The notes under the pieces: model-generated
Told to the model about the DNA's origin: nothing
The model's input: only the letters and a program-made list of their open reading frames with translations
The model's database searches: none
Shown here: positions 25,999 through 35,676 of the stretch, piece after piece
Numbering within the stretch: the first letter of the stretch is position 1
Layout: each line of letters opens with the position of its first letter
Made by a program: the position numbers and the translations under genes
Source: an uncultured Aeromonas sp.
Lineage (GTDB): Bacteria > Pseudomonadota > Gammaproteobacteria > Enterobacterales > Aeromonadaceae
DNA length: 44,605 nt
NCBI GenBank assembly: GCA_945957575.1
Contig: CAMFLW010000012.1
Coordinates: 1-44,605, forward strand
Direction: 5' to 3'

Positions 25999-27033
25999 AT
26001 GAACGATCAGATAAAAGAGCGGCCACCGCTGCAGGGCAAGGTGATCCTTGAGCCTGCCTTGACGGTGGCCAGTGACGAGCGCCCGCCCGCACCGGCCCAG
26101 CGGCTGGAGGAGGCGAGCTTCGAGCGCCTCGACGAGCTGGACGATTTCACCGAGGTGGAGAGCGCCCTCGTCAGCAAACCGCGCCGCCGCCATCGACTGT
26201 TGGCATGGGGGCTGGGGGCGGTCGGTCTGCTCTCCTTGGGCCAGTATGGCGCCTTCCTTTACGATCAGTTTCTCACCACCCCGCTCTGGGGCAGCGCCTG
26301 GCTGGCAGCCTCGGCGCTGGTTGCGGCGGGTACCGCCAGCGTGGTGGGGCGGGAGTGGCTGCGGCTGCGCACCCTCAAGCGGCGTCAGGATGTGCGCTCG
26401 CGGGCAGAAGATCTGCTGGCCCATCAGGGGGTCGGGCAGGGGCAGGCCTTCTGCGAAGGGTTGGCGGTCAAAAGTGGCGACAAGGGGCGCGAGGGGTATC
26501 AGACCTGGCTGGCCCAGCTCGACGAGAGCCACAGCGATCGGGAGGTGCTGACCCTCTACAGTCAGCTGGTACTCGGCGAGCGTGACAAGCTGGCGCAGGC
26601 GCGGGTGGCCAAGTGGTCGGGGGAGGCCGCCGTGCTGGTGGCCCTGAGCCCGCTCGCCACCGTCGACATGATGCTGATGCTGTGGCGTAACCTGCGGATG
26701 ATCGAGGATATCGCCGATGTCTATGCCATCGAGCTCGGCTACTGGAGCCGCATACGCCTCATCCGTCAGGTGTTTCGCAACATGCTCTACGCCGGTGCCA
26801 CCGAGCTGGTGACCGAGGTGGGGATGGACTTGCTGGGGGCCGAGCTCACCGCCAAGCTTTCTGCCCGCGCGGCGCAAGGGGTGGGGGCCGGGCTGCTCAC
26901 CGCTCGCCTTGGTCTGCGTACTATAGAGGCGTGCCGCCCGCTGCCCTGGTGTGCGGATGAAAAACCGAAACTCGGCGAGCTGCGCAAGCGGCTGATCGGC
27001 CAGCTGGCGGGGTATCTCAACAAATCCTCATAG
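25999..27033 (+). CDS. ycjF: YcjF / TIGR01620-family membrane protein
   Basis: 344 aa predicted inner-membrane protein that always accompanies ycjX; molecular function unknown. The N-terminal 60 residues are acidic and disordered-looking, followed by two close hydrophobic segments (about residues 70-115) and a DUF697-like C-terminal part with AVLVALSPLATVDMMLMLWRN and GYWSRIRLIRQVFRNML. AGGAG nine bases upstream supports the start at 25999. The gap after ycjX is 67 bp, and a terminator ends the psp-ycjXF group here. Confidence 0.92.
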   Translation: MNDQIKERPPLQGKVILEPALTVASDERPPAPAQRLEEASFERLDELDDFTEVESALVSKPRRRHRLLAWGLGAVGLLSLGQYGAFLYDQFLTTPLWGSAWLAASALVAAGTASVVGREWLRLRTLKRRQDVRSRAEDLLAHQGVGQGQAFCEGLAVKSGDKGREGYQTWLAQLDESHSDREVLTLYSQLVLGERDKLAQARVAKWSGEAAVLVALSPLATVDMMLMLWRNLRMIEDIADVYAIELGYWSRIRLIRQVFRNMLYAGATELVTEVGMDLLGAELTAKLSARAAQGVGAGLLTARLGLRTIEACRPLPWCADEKPKLGELRKRLIGQLAGYLNKSS

Positions 27034-27059
27034 CCCTGTCTGCACCTTGCTGCGATGAC

Positions 27060-27102
27060 CCATGCCCCTGTTGTGCTCGCCAAGCCGCAGGGGCATGGTT
27101 TT
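27060..27102 (+). terminator. Rho-independent terminator of ycjF
   Basis: Stem CCATGCCCCTG (27060-27070) with CAGGGGCATGG (27088-27098), a 17-base loop, then TTTT. It closes the psp-ycjXF transcription unit. Confidence 0.82.
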
Positions 27103-27220
27103 AATCGGCAGATCATTGAGTTGGCAGCAGTGTCCGGTTTTGGCGAGGCGCCCGTTTACGGTTAAGCTGGCAGTCAATCTTACCAATCACACTCATCGTA
27201 CCAATCGGCAAGGATGCCCG

Positions 27221-28144
27221 ATGAACTTTACCTTTCGCCAGATCCGTTATTTTGTGGCCGTGGCCGACAGCTTTTCCGTGAGTCGTGCCGCCGCCGAGCT
27301 TCATATCTCCCAGTCGGCGGTCACCAGCGCCATTCGCGAGTTGGAGACCGAGCTCGGCGCCCCGCTATTCGAGCGCAATCCGCGCGGCGTCACCCTCACC
27401 ACTCAGGGCCACCAGTTTTTGCTCCACGCCCGCCGCATTCTCGGCGCCATGACCGAGGCGAGCCACTCCCTCAAAGCGGTGGCCCAGCAGGATCAGGGGC
27501 GACTCACCATCGGCGTGACCACCTTGGTGGCGGGTTACTACCTCTCAGAAGCGCTCGGCCGCTTTCGCCGCGCCTTTCCGGCGGTACAGATCGAGGTGAA
27601 GGAGGATGAACAGCCTTTTCTGGAGCACCAGATCGTCAACGGCGAGGTGGATGTGGGGATCCTGATGACCAACCGCACCATCCGGCAAGAGGCGTTTGAT
27701 ACCGAGTTGCTGACCCGCTCGCCGCTGCGGCTCTGGCTGGCCGCCAACCACCCGCTCTGCGCCGAGTCGACCCTCTCGCTCACCGCGCTGGGGGAGGAGC
27801 CGATGATCTCGCTGACCGCCGATCAGCTGGATCAGATCATCGGTGGCGGCCTGCGCCGCTACGGCATCTCCCCCCGTATCGTGCTGCGCACCGCATCGGT
27901 GGAGGCGGTGCGCAGTCTGGTGGCGAGCCAGCTCGGGGTCGCCCTGTTGCCCGATTTTGCCTATCGCCCCTGGTCGCTGGAGCAGGAGCGGGTCGAGGCG
28001 CGCCCCATCAAGGAGCCCATTCCCGCCATCGATATCGGGCTGGTGTGGCGCCGTGGTTCTCGGCTGGATTGGACGGCGCGGGAATTTATCGATATTGCTC
28101 GGGATCAGAGCCGATTGAGAGCTCGTCAGGCGCTCCCTCGTTAG
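27221..28144 (+). CDS. LysR-family regulator upstream of ydcSTUV-patD
   Basis: 307 aa LysR-type transcription factor. The N-terminal winged helix-turn-helix (about residues 18-37, SVSRAAAELHISQSAVTSAI) and dimerisation helix are complete, followed by a two-lobed effector domain (LTIGVTTLVAGYYLS and onward). The ATG at 27221 is the conserved LysR start (MNFTFRQIRYFVAVAD) with AAGGA upstream. It lies 200 bp before ydcS in the same direction and is the obvious candidate regulator of the polyamine/GABA genes. In E. coli the ydc operon has a different neighbour regulator (YdcR, GntR type) as I recall, so this link is inference. The effector is unknown. Confidence 0.88.
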   Translation: MNFTFRQIRYFVAVADSFSVSRAAAELHISQSAVTSAIRELETELGAPLFERNPRGVTLTTQGHQFLLHARRILGAMTEASHSLKAVAQQDQGRLTIGVTTLVAGYYLSEALGRFRRAFPAVQIEVKEDEQPFLEHQIVNGEVDVGILMTNRTIRQEAFDTELLTRSPLRLWLAANHPLCAESTLSLTALGEEPMISLTADQLDQIIGGGLRRYGISPRIVLRTASVEAVRSLVASQLGVALLPDFAYRPWSLEQERVEARPIKEPIPAIDIGLVWRRGSRLDWTAREFIDIARDQSRLRARQALPR

Positions 28145-28158
28145 CCGTTTCTTGTGGG

Positions 28159-28335
28159 GTTGCCACAAAAATTCAGATTCATCTGCACTCGATATCGATT
28201 TAGCTGATACCTGAGCCACCAAAAATTGAAATATTCATCGTATTGCCACTCCCCTAAGCTCATTGCTGGTTAACAGGATGTTAACGCCCATGGTGGCGTT
28301 CCTTCACCTGATGCAAGTCAACACAATGCAAGGAG
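28159..28335 (+). promoter_or_regulatory. Dyad-rich control region before ydcS
   Basis: Between the LysR gene and ydcS several short dyads occur: CAGAT-TC-ATCTG (28184-28195), TCGATATCGA (28199-28208), paired GTTAAC sites (28269-28285) and AACGCC-N6-GGCGTT (28283-28300). The last lies about 40 bp before the ydcS start. These are candidate operators, and no consensus promoter is obvious. Confidence 0.45.
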
Positions 28336-28341
28336 TGCATG

Positions 28342-29487
28342 ATGAAATTGACCCCTCTGATGCTGGCTCTTGTGCCGGCGCTGCTGGCAGGCCAGACCCA
28401 GGCTGCCCCGACCGAGCTCGGCAAGGGTGAAGGCCAGCTCAATATCGTGGCCTGGGCTGGCTACGTTGAGCGTGGCGAGACCGACAAGAACTACGACTGG
28501 GTGACCGGATTCGAGAAAGAGACCGGCTGCAAGGTGAGCGTCAAGACGGCGGCCACCTCGGACGAGATGGTGGCGTTGATGAACGAGGGGGGCTTCGATC
28601 TGGTGACCGCCTCCGGCGATGCCAGTCTGCGTCTGATTGCCGGTGGCAAGGTGCAGGCGCTCAATCTGGCGCTCATCCCGAGCTACAGCAAGATTGACCC
28701 CCGGCTGCAAAATGCCCCCTGGCACACGGTGGATGGCAAGCACTACGGCGTGCCCTACCAGTGGGGCGGCAATATCCTGATGTACAACACCAAGGTGTTC
28801 CCCAAGGCACCGGACTCCTGGAACGTGGTGTTCGAGGAGCAGACCCTGGCGGATGGCAAGTCCAACAAGGGGCGGGTGCAGGCCTTTGACGGCCCGATCC
28901 ACATCGCCGATGCCGCCCTCTATCTGATGACCCATCAGCCTGCCCTGGGCATCAAGGATCCTTACGAGCTGAACGAGGATCAGTACAAGGCCTCCCTCGA
29001 TCTGCTACGCCAGCAGCGCCAGCTGGTGGGGCGCTACTGGCACGATGCTTTCGTCCAGATCGATGACTTCAAGAACGAAGGGGTGGTCGCCTCCGGTTCC
29101 TGGCCGTTCCAAGCCAATACCCTGATCGCCGACAAGCAGCCCATCGCCACCACTGTGCCGAAAGAGGGAGTGACCGGTTGGGCCGATACCAGCATGGTGC
29201 ACAGCGATGCCAAGAACCTCACCTGCGCTTACAAGTGGCTGGAGCACTCCCTGAGCAACAAGCTGCAGGGGGATCTCGCCGCCTGGTTTGGCTCGGTGCC
29301 AGTGGTGCCTGCCGCCTGTGACGGCAATGCCCTGCTGGGCCCGACCGGGTGCAAAACCAACGGTATCGACAACTTCGATCGGGTTCGCTTCTGGCGCACT
29401 CCGGTCTCCCAGTGCAAGAGCCAGGGAACTTGCGTGCCCTATTACCGCTGGGTTTCCGACTATATCGCCATTCTGGGCGGTCGCTGA
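28342..29487 (+). CDS. ydcS: ABC transporter substrate-binding protein YdcS
   Basis: 381 aa periplasmic solute-binding protein of the spermidine/putrescine (PotD/PotF-like) family. It strongly resembles E. coli YdcS through blocks such as YDWVTGFEKETGC, VKTAATSDEMVALM, TASGDASLRLI, GVPYQWGGNILMYNTK and FKNEGVVASGSWPFQAN. A signal peptide spans residues 1-21 (cleavage near TQA-AP). An extra cysteine pair occurs near the end (SQCKSQGTCVPYYRW) and could form a loop disulfide. Two adjacent ATGs exist; the second (28342) is better spaced from AGGAG. E. coli YdcS has been reported to have poly-hydroxybutyrate synthase activity and a role in DNA uptake. Transport of a polyamine or GABA-like amine is inferred from patD in the operon. 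Confidence 0.93.
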   Translation: MKLTPLMLALVPALLAGQTQAAPTELGKGEGQLNIVAWAGYVERGETDKNYDWVTGFEKETGCKVSVKTAATSDEMVALMNEGGFDLVTASGDASLRLIAGGKVQALNLALIPSYSKIDPRLQNAPWHTVDGKHYGVPYQWGGNILMYNTKVFPKAPDSWNVVFEEQTLADGKSNKGRVQAFDGPIHIADAALYLMTHQPALGIKDPYELNEDQYKASLDLLRQQRQLVGRYWHDAFVQIDDFKNEGVVASGSWPFQANTLIADKQPIATTVPKEGVTGWADTSMVHSDAKNLTCAYKWLEHSLSNKLQGDLAAWFGSVPVVPAACDGNALLGPTGCKTNGIDNFDRVRFWRTPVSQCKSQGTCVPYYRWVSDYIAILGGR

Positions 29488-29540
29488 GGTGGGGTGAGCA
29501 GCGTTTCCTCTGCACAGTTGCTCAAACCGGATAATCAAGC

Positions 29541-29562
29541 GGGCCGGACAGGAGTCCGGCCC
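29541..29562 (+). other. Intercistronic hairpin between ydcS and ydcT
   Basis: Perfect stem GGGCCGGAC/GTCCGGCCC with loop AGGA and no T run, in the 100-bp gap. Such hairpins commonly protect the 5' message so that the binding protein is made in excess over membrane parts. Confidence 0.7.
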
Positions 29563-29587
29563 ATCCCAGCACAGACAAGGACGCCCC

Positions 29588-30597
<1,010 letters not shown>

Positions 30598-30601
<4 letters not shown>

Positions 30602-31566
30602 GTGCCCCTCACAGTGCGAGTCTTGCCATGAACCCTCAGCCCGAACCTGCCCGTTTCAGGCCGCTGCGGCGCCTCTCGACCCTGCTCTATGGCCGCCCCG
30701 GCCTGCTGCTGGCGATCCTGCTGGGGCCGCCGCTGCTGTGGCTCGGCATCATCTATGTCGGCTCCTTGCTGATGCTGCTCTCCAACTCCCTGTTTGGGCT
30801 GGACGAGTTCAGCGGTCAGGTGCGCCACGAGCTGGGGCTGCAAAACTTCGTCGCCCTGCTACGGCCGGAGAATCTGGATGTGATCGGTCGCACCGTCGGC
30901 ATGTCGCTGCTGGTGACCCTGGCCTGCGCCCTGCTCGGTTTTCCGGTTGCCTACTACATGGCACGCTACACCAGTGGCAAGACCCGGGCGCTGTTCTATG
31001 TGGGGATCATGCTGCCGCTCTGGTCCAGCTATCTGGTGCGGGTCTACGCCTGGAAGCTGATCTTGGCCAAGGAGGGGGTAGTGAGCTGGCTGGCGGACAG
31101 CATGGGGCTGGAGTGGCTGCTCGATGCCATCCTCTCCCTGCCGGTGATCGGTGGCCCGTCGCTCTCCTTCTCGCGGCTCGGCACCTTTATCGTGTTCGTC
31201 TATGTCTGGCTGCCCTTCATGATCCTGCCCATTCAGGCGGCGGTGGAGCGTATTCCGCGATCCCTGCTGGAGGCGAGCAGCGATCTGGGGGCGACACCCG
31301 CCCAGACCTTTCGCAACCTGATCCTGCCGCTGGCGTTGCCCGGTGTGGTGGCGGGCTCCATTTTCACCTTCTCGCTGACCCTCGGTGATTACATCATCCC
31401 CGGCATCATCGGCAACTCGACCATGTATATCGGTCAGGTGGTCTACATGCAGCAGGGAACGGCGGGCAATCTGCCCTTTGCCGCCGCCTTCTCGCTGGTG
31501 CCAATCCTCATCATCGCCATCTATCTGGCGATGGCGAAACGGTTAGGAGCCTTTGATGCGCTTTGA
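30598..31566 (+). CDS. ydcU: ABC transporter permease YdcU
   Basis: 322 aa inner-membrane permease (PotB-like) of the Ydc importer. The first membrane helix is at about 37-62, and the coupling loop EASSDLGATPAQTFRNLILPLALPG is near the C-terminus. It overlaps ydcT by four bases and is followed after 35 bp by ydcV, which pairs with it. Confidence 0.94.
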
Positions 31567-31601
31567 CCCTATCGATTTGAACCGGCAGCAAGGAGGCCGT
31601 C

Positions 31602-32429
31602 ATGTCAGCTAGCTCAGTGATCCGTCAGGGAGAGCGCCCTTCGGGCCTGCTCAAGGTCGCCGCCATTGGTGGACTCTTGTTCCTGCACTTTCCCATTCTG
31701 TTTATCTTCCTCTACGCCTTCACCAGCGAGAGCAAGAGTTACCAGTTTCCGCCCCCTGGGCTTACCCTCAAGTGGTTCGAGGTGACCCTCAATCGCCCCG
31801 ATGTGTGGCGTGCCATCCAACTGTCGCTGGAGGTAGCGGGGCTGGCGACGCTGGCGGCCATGATCCTCGGCACCTTGGCGGCAGGGGCCATTGCTCGCAG
31901 CCGCTTCTTCGGCCAGGAGGTGGTGTCGCTCTTGCTGGTGCTGCCCATCGCGCTGCCCGGTATCGTCACCGGTATCGCGCTGCGCTCGGCCTATGGCTTG
32001 ATGGAGATCCCGTTCAGCTTCTGGACCATCGTTATCGGCCACGCCACCTTCTGTGTGGTGGTGGTCTACAACAATGCGCTGGCCCGTTTTCGCCGCACCA
32101 ACCAGTCACTGATCGAGGCGTCGATGGATCTCGGGGCCGACGGCTTCCAGACCCTGCGCTATGTGATCCTGCCCAATCTGGCCACGGCGCTGCTGGCGGG
32201 GGGCATGCTGGCCTTTGCCCTGAGCTTTGACGAAGTGATCGTCACCACCTTTACGGCGGGCCAGCAGACCACGCTGCCCATCTGGATGTATCAGGAGCTG
32301 ATCCGCCCCCGAGACAGGCCGGTCACCAACGTGGTGGCCCTCATCATAGTGGCCTTCACCACTATCCCCATTTTGCTTGCCTACTACCTCACTCGCGACA
32401 CCCACGATGTCGCTGGTAGTGGCAAATGA
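31602..32429 (+). CDS. ydcV: ABC transporter permease YdcV
   Basis: 275 aa inner-membrane permease (PotC-like), heterodimer partner of YdcU. Six membrane segments and the coupling motif [20 protein letters not shown] are visible. AAGGAGG lies just upstream. The stop is 29 bp before the patD start, consistent with one transcript. Confidence 0.94.
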   Translation: MSASSVIRQGERPSGLLKVAAIGGLLFLHFPILFIFLYAFTSESKSYQFPPPGLTLKWFEVTLNRPDVWRAIQLSLEVAGLATLAAMILGTLAAGAIARSRFFGQEVVSLLLVLPIALPGIVTGIALRSAYGLMEIPFSFWTIVIGHATFCVVVVYNNALARFRRTNQSLIEASMDLGADGFQTLRYVILPNLATALLAGGMLAFALSFDEVIVTTFTAGQQTTLPIWMYQELIRPRDRPVTNVVALIIVAFTTIPILLAYYLTRDTHDVAGSGK

Positions 32430-32458
32430 TGACTCAACGCGTGCGCAAGGATGCAACC

Positions 32459-33889
32459 ATGAAACTCTCTACCCAACTCTTGATTGATGGCCAGTTTTTG
32501 ACCGGCGAGGGGCAGGCTGAACCCATTCTCAACCCGGCCAACGGCGAACAGATCGCCGCCGTGCCCGAAGCCTCGTTTGAACAGGTGAACCGGGCGGTGA
32601 ACGGTGCCCAGCGCGCCTTCGCCCAGTGGAGCCGCACCACCCCGGCAAGCCGCAGCAACCTGCTGCTGCGTCTGGCGGATCTCATCGAGCGCCACGCCGA
32701 GGAGTTTGCGGCGCTCGAATCCCTCAACTGCGGCAAACCTTATCTGGCGGTGCTCAATGACGAGCTGCCCGCGGTGGTGGACTGCTTCCGCTTCTTTGCC
32801 GGGGCGGCCCGCTGTCTGCAAGGGCCGCTGGCGGGGGAGTATATCGAGGGGCACACCAGCATGATCCGCCGCGATCCCATCGGGGTGGTGGGCAGTATCG
32901 CCCCCTGGAACTACCCGCTGATGATGGCGGCCTGGAAGATGGCGCCGGTGCTGGCGGCGGGCAATACGGTGGTGCTCAAACCTTCCGAGCAGACCCCGCT
33001 CACCGCTTTGCGCCTTGCCGAGCTGGCCAGCGAGATCTTCCCGCGCGGCGTTATCAACGTCATCTGCGGCCGGGGTGAAAGCGTGGGGGCGCCGCTGGTG
33101 GAGCACCCGCTGGTGCGGATGGTATCGCTCACCGGCGATATCGCCACCGGCCAGAAGATCCTGCAAAGCGCCGCCCGCACCATGAAGCGCACCCACCTTG
33201 AGCTGGGGGGCAAGGCGCCGGTGATCATCTTCGACGATGCGGATCTGGAGGCCGTAGTGGCGGGTATTCGTACTTTCGGTTTCTACAATGCAGGGCAAGA
33301 TTGCACCGCCGCCTGCCGTATCTATGCCCAGGGCAAGATCTACGACAAGTTCGTTGCCGCCATGACCGATGCGGTGGCCTCCATCAAGGTGGGCAGCCAG
33401 TACGAGGAGGGGGTCGAGATGGGGCCGCTTATTTCGGACAGACAGCGCAACCGGGTCGCCAGTTTTGTCGAGCGCGCCCAGAGCAGCGGTCATGTGGAGG
33501 TGACGGCGGGGGGCAAGATCCGCCCAGGCAACGGCTTCTTCTTCGAGCCGACCCTGATTGTCGGGGCCCGTCAGGAGGATGAGATCGTGCGGCGCGAGGT
33601 GTTTGGCCCCGTGGTGTCGGTGACCCGTTTCAACGATGCCGAGCAGGTGGTGCAGTGGGCCAACGACTCGGACTATGGCCTCGCCTCGTCGGTCTGGACC
33701 AAAGATCTGAGCCTCGCCAGCAAGGTGGCCAGCCACCTGCAATATGGCTGCACCTGGATCAATACCCACTTCATGCTCACCTCCGAGATGCCCCACGGCG
33801 GCATGAAGATGTCGGGCTACGGTAAGGATCTCTCCCTCTATGCGCTGGAGGATTACACTGTGCCGCGCCATATCATGGTCAAGCTGTAG
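32459..33889 (+). CDS. patD: Gamma-aminobutyraldehyde dehydrogenase
   Basis: 476 aa NAD-dependent aldehyde dehydrogenase. PatD (YdcW) oxidises 4-aminobutanal, formed from putrescine by a transaminase, to GABA. The fold and active site are complete: SIAPWNYPL (Asn151), the general base in THLELGGK (Glu248) and the nucleophile in [11 protein letters not shown] (Cys282). [11 protein letters not shown] and [18 protein letters not shown] resemble E. coli PatD closely. The ATG at 32459 is preferred to the 32426 frame start, which overlaps ydcV and lacks homology. It is the last gene of ydcSTUV-patD, followed by a strong terminator. The putrescine aminotransferase itself is not in this window. Confidence 0.95.
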   Translation: MKLSTQLLIDGQFLTGEGQAEPILNPANGEQIAAVPEASFEQVNRAVNGAQRAFAQWSRTTPASRSNLLLRLADLIERHAEEFAALESLNCGKPYLAVLNDELPAVVDCFRFFAGAARCLQGPLAGEYIEGHTSMIRRDPIGVVGSIAPWNYPLMMAAWKMAPVLAAGNTVVLKPSEQTPLTALRLAELASEIFPRGVINVICGRGESVGAPLVEHPLVRMVSLTGDIATGQKILQSAARTMKRTHLELGGKAPVIIFDDADLEAVVAGIRTFGFYNAGQDCTAACRIYAQGKIYDKFVAAMTDAVASIKVGSQYEEGVEMGPLISDRQRNRVASFVERAQSSGHVEVTAGGKIRPGNGFFFEPTLIVGARQEDEIVRREVFGPVVSVTRFNDAEQVVQWANDSDYGLASSVWTKDLSLASKVASHLQYGCTWINTHFMLTSEMPHGGMKMSGYGKDLSLYALEDYTVPRHIMVKL

Positions 33890-33908
33890 TGGGGATTGGT
33901 TAGCGGGT

Positions 33909-33926
33909 TGTCACAATTTATTTACA
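33909..33926 (+). promoter_or_regulatory. TyrR/PhhR box upstream of phhA
   Basis: TGTCACAATTTATTTACA fits the TyrR operator TGTAAA-N6-TTTACA: the TGT...ACA ends and the whole right half match, with two mismatches in the left half. It lies 117 bp before the phhA ATG, on the far side of the patD terminator, and tyrR itself is two genes downstream. Confidence 0.65.
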
Positions 33927-33936
33927 ACTATTTCAG

Positions 33937-33967
33937 GCAGCCGACTCATGGGTCGGCTGCTTTTTTT
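33937..33967 (+). terminator. Rho-independent terminator of the ydcSTUV-patD operon
   Basis: Stem GCAGCCGAC (33937-33945) with GTCGGCTGC (33952-33960), a six-base loop, then T7. A very strong terminator, placed between the TyrR box and phhA. Confidence 0.94.
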
Positions 33968-34042
33968 GTTGCCATTTCGTTACAGTGAAATCGTGATGAA
34001 ACGGCAAGGCGCCTTGATATGGCGCCAGAGGATGGAACCGCT

Positions 34043-34837
34043 ATGGCAACCTTTTACACCGCCCACCAGCCGGATGCTGACGGGGTGATCCACTACAGCA
34101 ACGAGGAGCACGGTACCTGGCAGATCCTGATCGAACGTCAGTTCGCCGCTCTTGCTGGCAAGGGGTGTAACGAGTATCTGGCCGGTCTCGACAGGCTGGG
34201 GCTGCCCCGTGATCGTATTCCCCAGCTGGCTGAGATCAACGCCGTCTTGCAGCCTGCGACCGGCTGGTCGGTGGCGGCGGTGCCTGCGCTTATCTCGTTC
34301 GATCGCTTCTTCGCCCTGCTGGCCAACCGCCAGTTTCCGGTAGCGACCTTTATCCGGCGCCGGGACGAGCTCGACTACCTGCAAGAGCCGGATATCTTTC
34401 ACGAGATCTTCGGCCACTGCGCCATGCTGACCAATCCGGCCTTTGCCCACTTCACCCACCTATACGGTCAGTTGGGGCAGCAGGCGAGCAAGGAGCAGCG
34501 GGTCTTTCTGGCGCGGCTCTACTGGTTCACCGTGGAGTTTGGCCTCTTGGCAACGCCGGACGGGCTGCGTATCTACGGTGGCGGCATTCTCTCCTCCATC
34601 GGCGAGACGGCCTATGCCCTTTCCGGTCAGCCGCTGCTGCAACCGTTCGATCTGCTGACCGTGCTGCGCACCCCCTATCGCATCGACATCATGCAGCCCA
34701 CCTATTTTGTGCTGTCGAGTCTCGATCATCTCTACCAGCTGACCGGGGAGGAGATCATGGCTGCTCTGGCCGAGGCCAGTCGGCTTGGCCTCTATCCGCC
34801 GCTCTTTGAGGTTGCCGCCGGCAAGCAGGCGAGCTGA
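34043..34837 (+). CDS. phhA: Phenylalanine 4-monooxygenase (phenylalanine hydroxylase)
   Basis: 264 aa iron- and tetrahydropterin-dependent hydroxylase converting phenylalanine to tyrosine. The iron ligands are His120 and His125 in DIFHEIFGHC and Glu165 in YWFTVEFGL; RIYGGGILSS and RTPYRIDI complete the active site. It is a single catalytic domain, as in bacterial enzymes of about 262 aa, without the ACT domain of animal enzymes. The start at 34043 (MATFYTAHQPDADG) aligns with the Pseudomonas protein; an in-frame ATG at 34019 adds eight residues. phhB, which recycles the pterin cofactor, follows after 52 bp, and tyrR lies next. Expression is expected to respond to aromatic amino acids through TyrR. 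Confidence 0.97.
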   Translation: MATFYTAHQPDADGVIHYSNEEHGTWQILIERQFAALAGKGCNEYLAGLDRLGLPRDRIPQLAEINAVLQPATGWSVAAVPALISFDRFFALLANRQFPVATFIRRRDELDYLQEPDIFHEIFGHCAMLTNPAFAHFTHLYGQLGQQASKEQRVFLARLYWFTVEFGLLATPDGLRIYGGGILSSIGETAYALSGQPLLQPFDLLTVLRTPYRIDIMQPTYFVLSSLDHLYQLTGEEIMAALAEASRLGLYPPLFEVAAGKQAS

Positions 34838-34889
34838 TCAAAAGCAAACAACTCTATTTCATATTCATTGATCCAAGCAGGAGTAACCC

Positions 34890-35228
34890 ATGTCCGAACT
34901 GGCCAGCCAGCAGTGTGAAGCGTGCCGCGCCGATGCCCCCAAGGTGAGCGATGAGGAGCTGCGTGAGCTGATGCAGCTTATCCCCGATTGGCAGCCGCTG
35001 GTGGTGGAGGGGGCGCTGCAACTGCGGCGGGAATTTACATTTCGCAACTTCAAGGAGGCGCTGGCGTTTACCAACCGTCTGGGCGAGCTGGCGGAAGCAG
35101 AGTTCCATCATCCGGCCATTCTGACCGAGTGGGGTAAGGTGACCGTCAGCTGGTGGACCCACAAGATCGGTGGATTACACCGCAACGACTTCATCATGGC
35201 GGCGCGTACCGATCAGTTGCCCAGATAA
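34890..35228 (+). CDS. phhB: Pterin-4a-carbinolamine dehydratase
   Basis: 112 aa enzyme that dehydrates 4a-hydroxytetrahydrobiopterin, regenerating the cofactor used by PhhA. The active-site motif EFHHP is at 71-75 and the family end [14 protein letters not shown] is present. An N-terminal [16 protein letters not shown] segment is shared with Pseudomonas PhhB and may bind metal. It is in an operon with phhA. The unusual point is the 3' end: from codon 78 onward the gene sequence is repeated twice more downstream, so this reading frame's last 35 residues are encoded three times in tandem. The copy used here ends RTDQLPR, whereas the outermost copy ends RKDQLIS. Confidence 0.96.
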   Translation: MSELASQQCEACRADAPKVSDEELRELMQLIPDWQPLVVEGALQLRREFTFRNFKEALAFTNRLGELAEAEFHHPAILTEWGKVTVSWWTHKIGGLHRNDFIMAARTDQLPR

Positions 35229-35520
35229 GTTGAGAGCAGGTTGAGGCGGAGCATCCCCCTTCCTGCATCTCTGACCGAGTGGGGTAAGGTGACCGTCAGC
35301 TGGTGGACCCACAAGATTGGCGGCTTGCACCGCAACGACTTCATCATGGCGGCGCGTACCGATCAGTTGCCCAGATAAGTTGAGAGCAGGTTGAGGCGGA
35401 GCGTCCCCCTTCCTGCATGTCTGACCGAGTGGGCTAGAGTGACCGTCAGCTGGTGGACCCACAAAATAGGTGGATTACACCGCAACGACTTCATCATGGC
35501 GGCACGTAAGGATCAATTAA
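35121..35520 (+). repeat. 150-bp tandem repeat of the phhB 3' end (2.7 copies)
   Basis: Units start at 35121, 35271 and 35421, a period of exactly 150 bp. Each unit is 108 bp of phhB coding end including its stop, plus a 42-bp linker; the third unit lacks the linker and has its own end (stop TGA at about 35526). Units 1 and 2 differ at six of 150 positions. All four differences inside the coding part are synonymous and clustered at 35168-35177. Unit 3 differs from unit 1 at about 11 of 100 positions. The unit length is divisible by three, so all units share the phhB frame and are separated only by TAA stops. The 150 bp after the array, up to tyrR, hold a possible -10 (TATTAT near 35632) and no gene. 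Confidence 0.97.
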
Positions 35521-35676
35521 TCAGCTGACGATGTGCGCAAACCGTGACTCGTGCTGGTTTGGGTCTGTCTGCGAAAGCAGCGTAGGCCCGCATTTTTATG
35601 GGCTGGCGCTCGCACTGGGGGGATCGAGACTGTATTATCCGCTCATTCATAGAGTTAGCTAGGAAGTGTGTCCCGA

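Noticed and set aside
32384-33871. A 495-codon minus-strand open frame across patD
   Set aside because: Antisense shadow; the plus strand has a complete aldehyde dehydrogenase.
35175-35462. Minus-strand frame encoding a repeated GPPADGH protein over the phhB array
   Set aside because: The repeat in the protein is simply the 150-bp DNA repeat read in antisense; no start signal or family.
35121-35520. CRISPR-like array or mobile element in the phhB repeats
   Set aside because: Units are 150 bp, directly adjacent and coding-derived, with no spacers, terminal inverted repeats or transposase.
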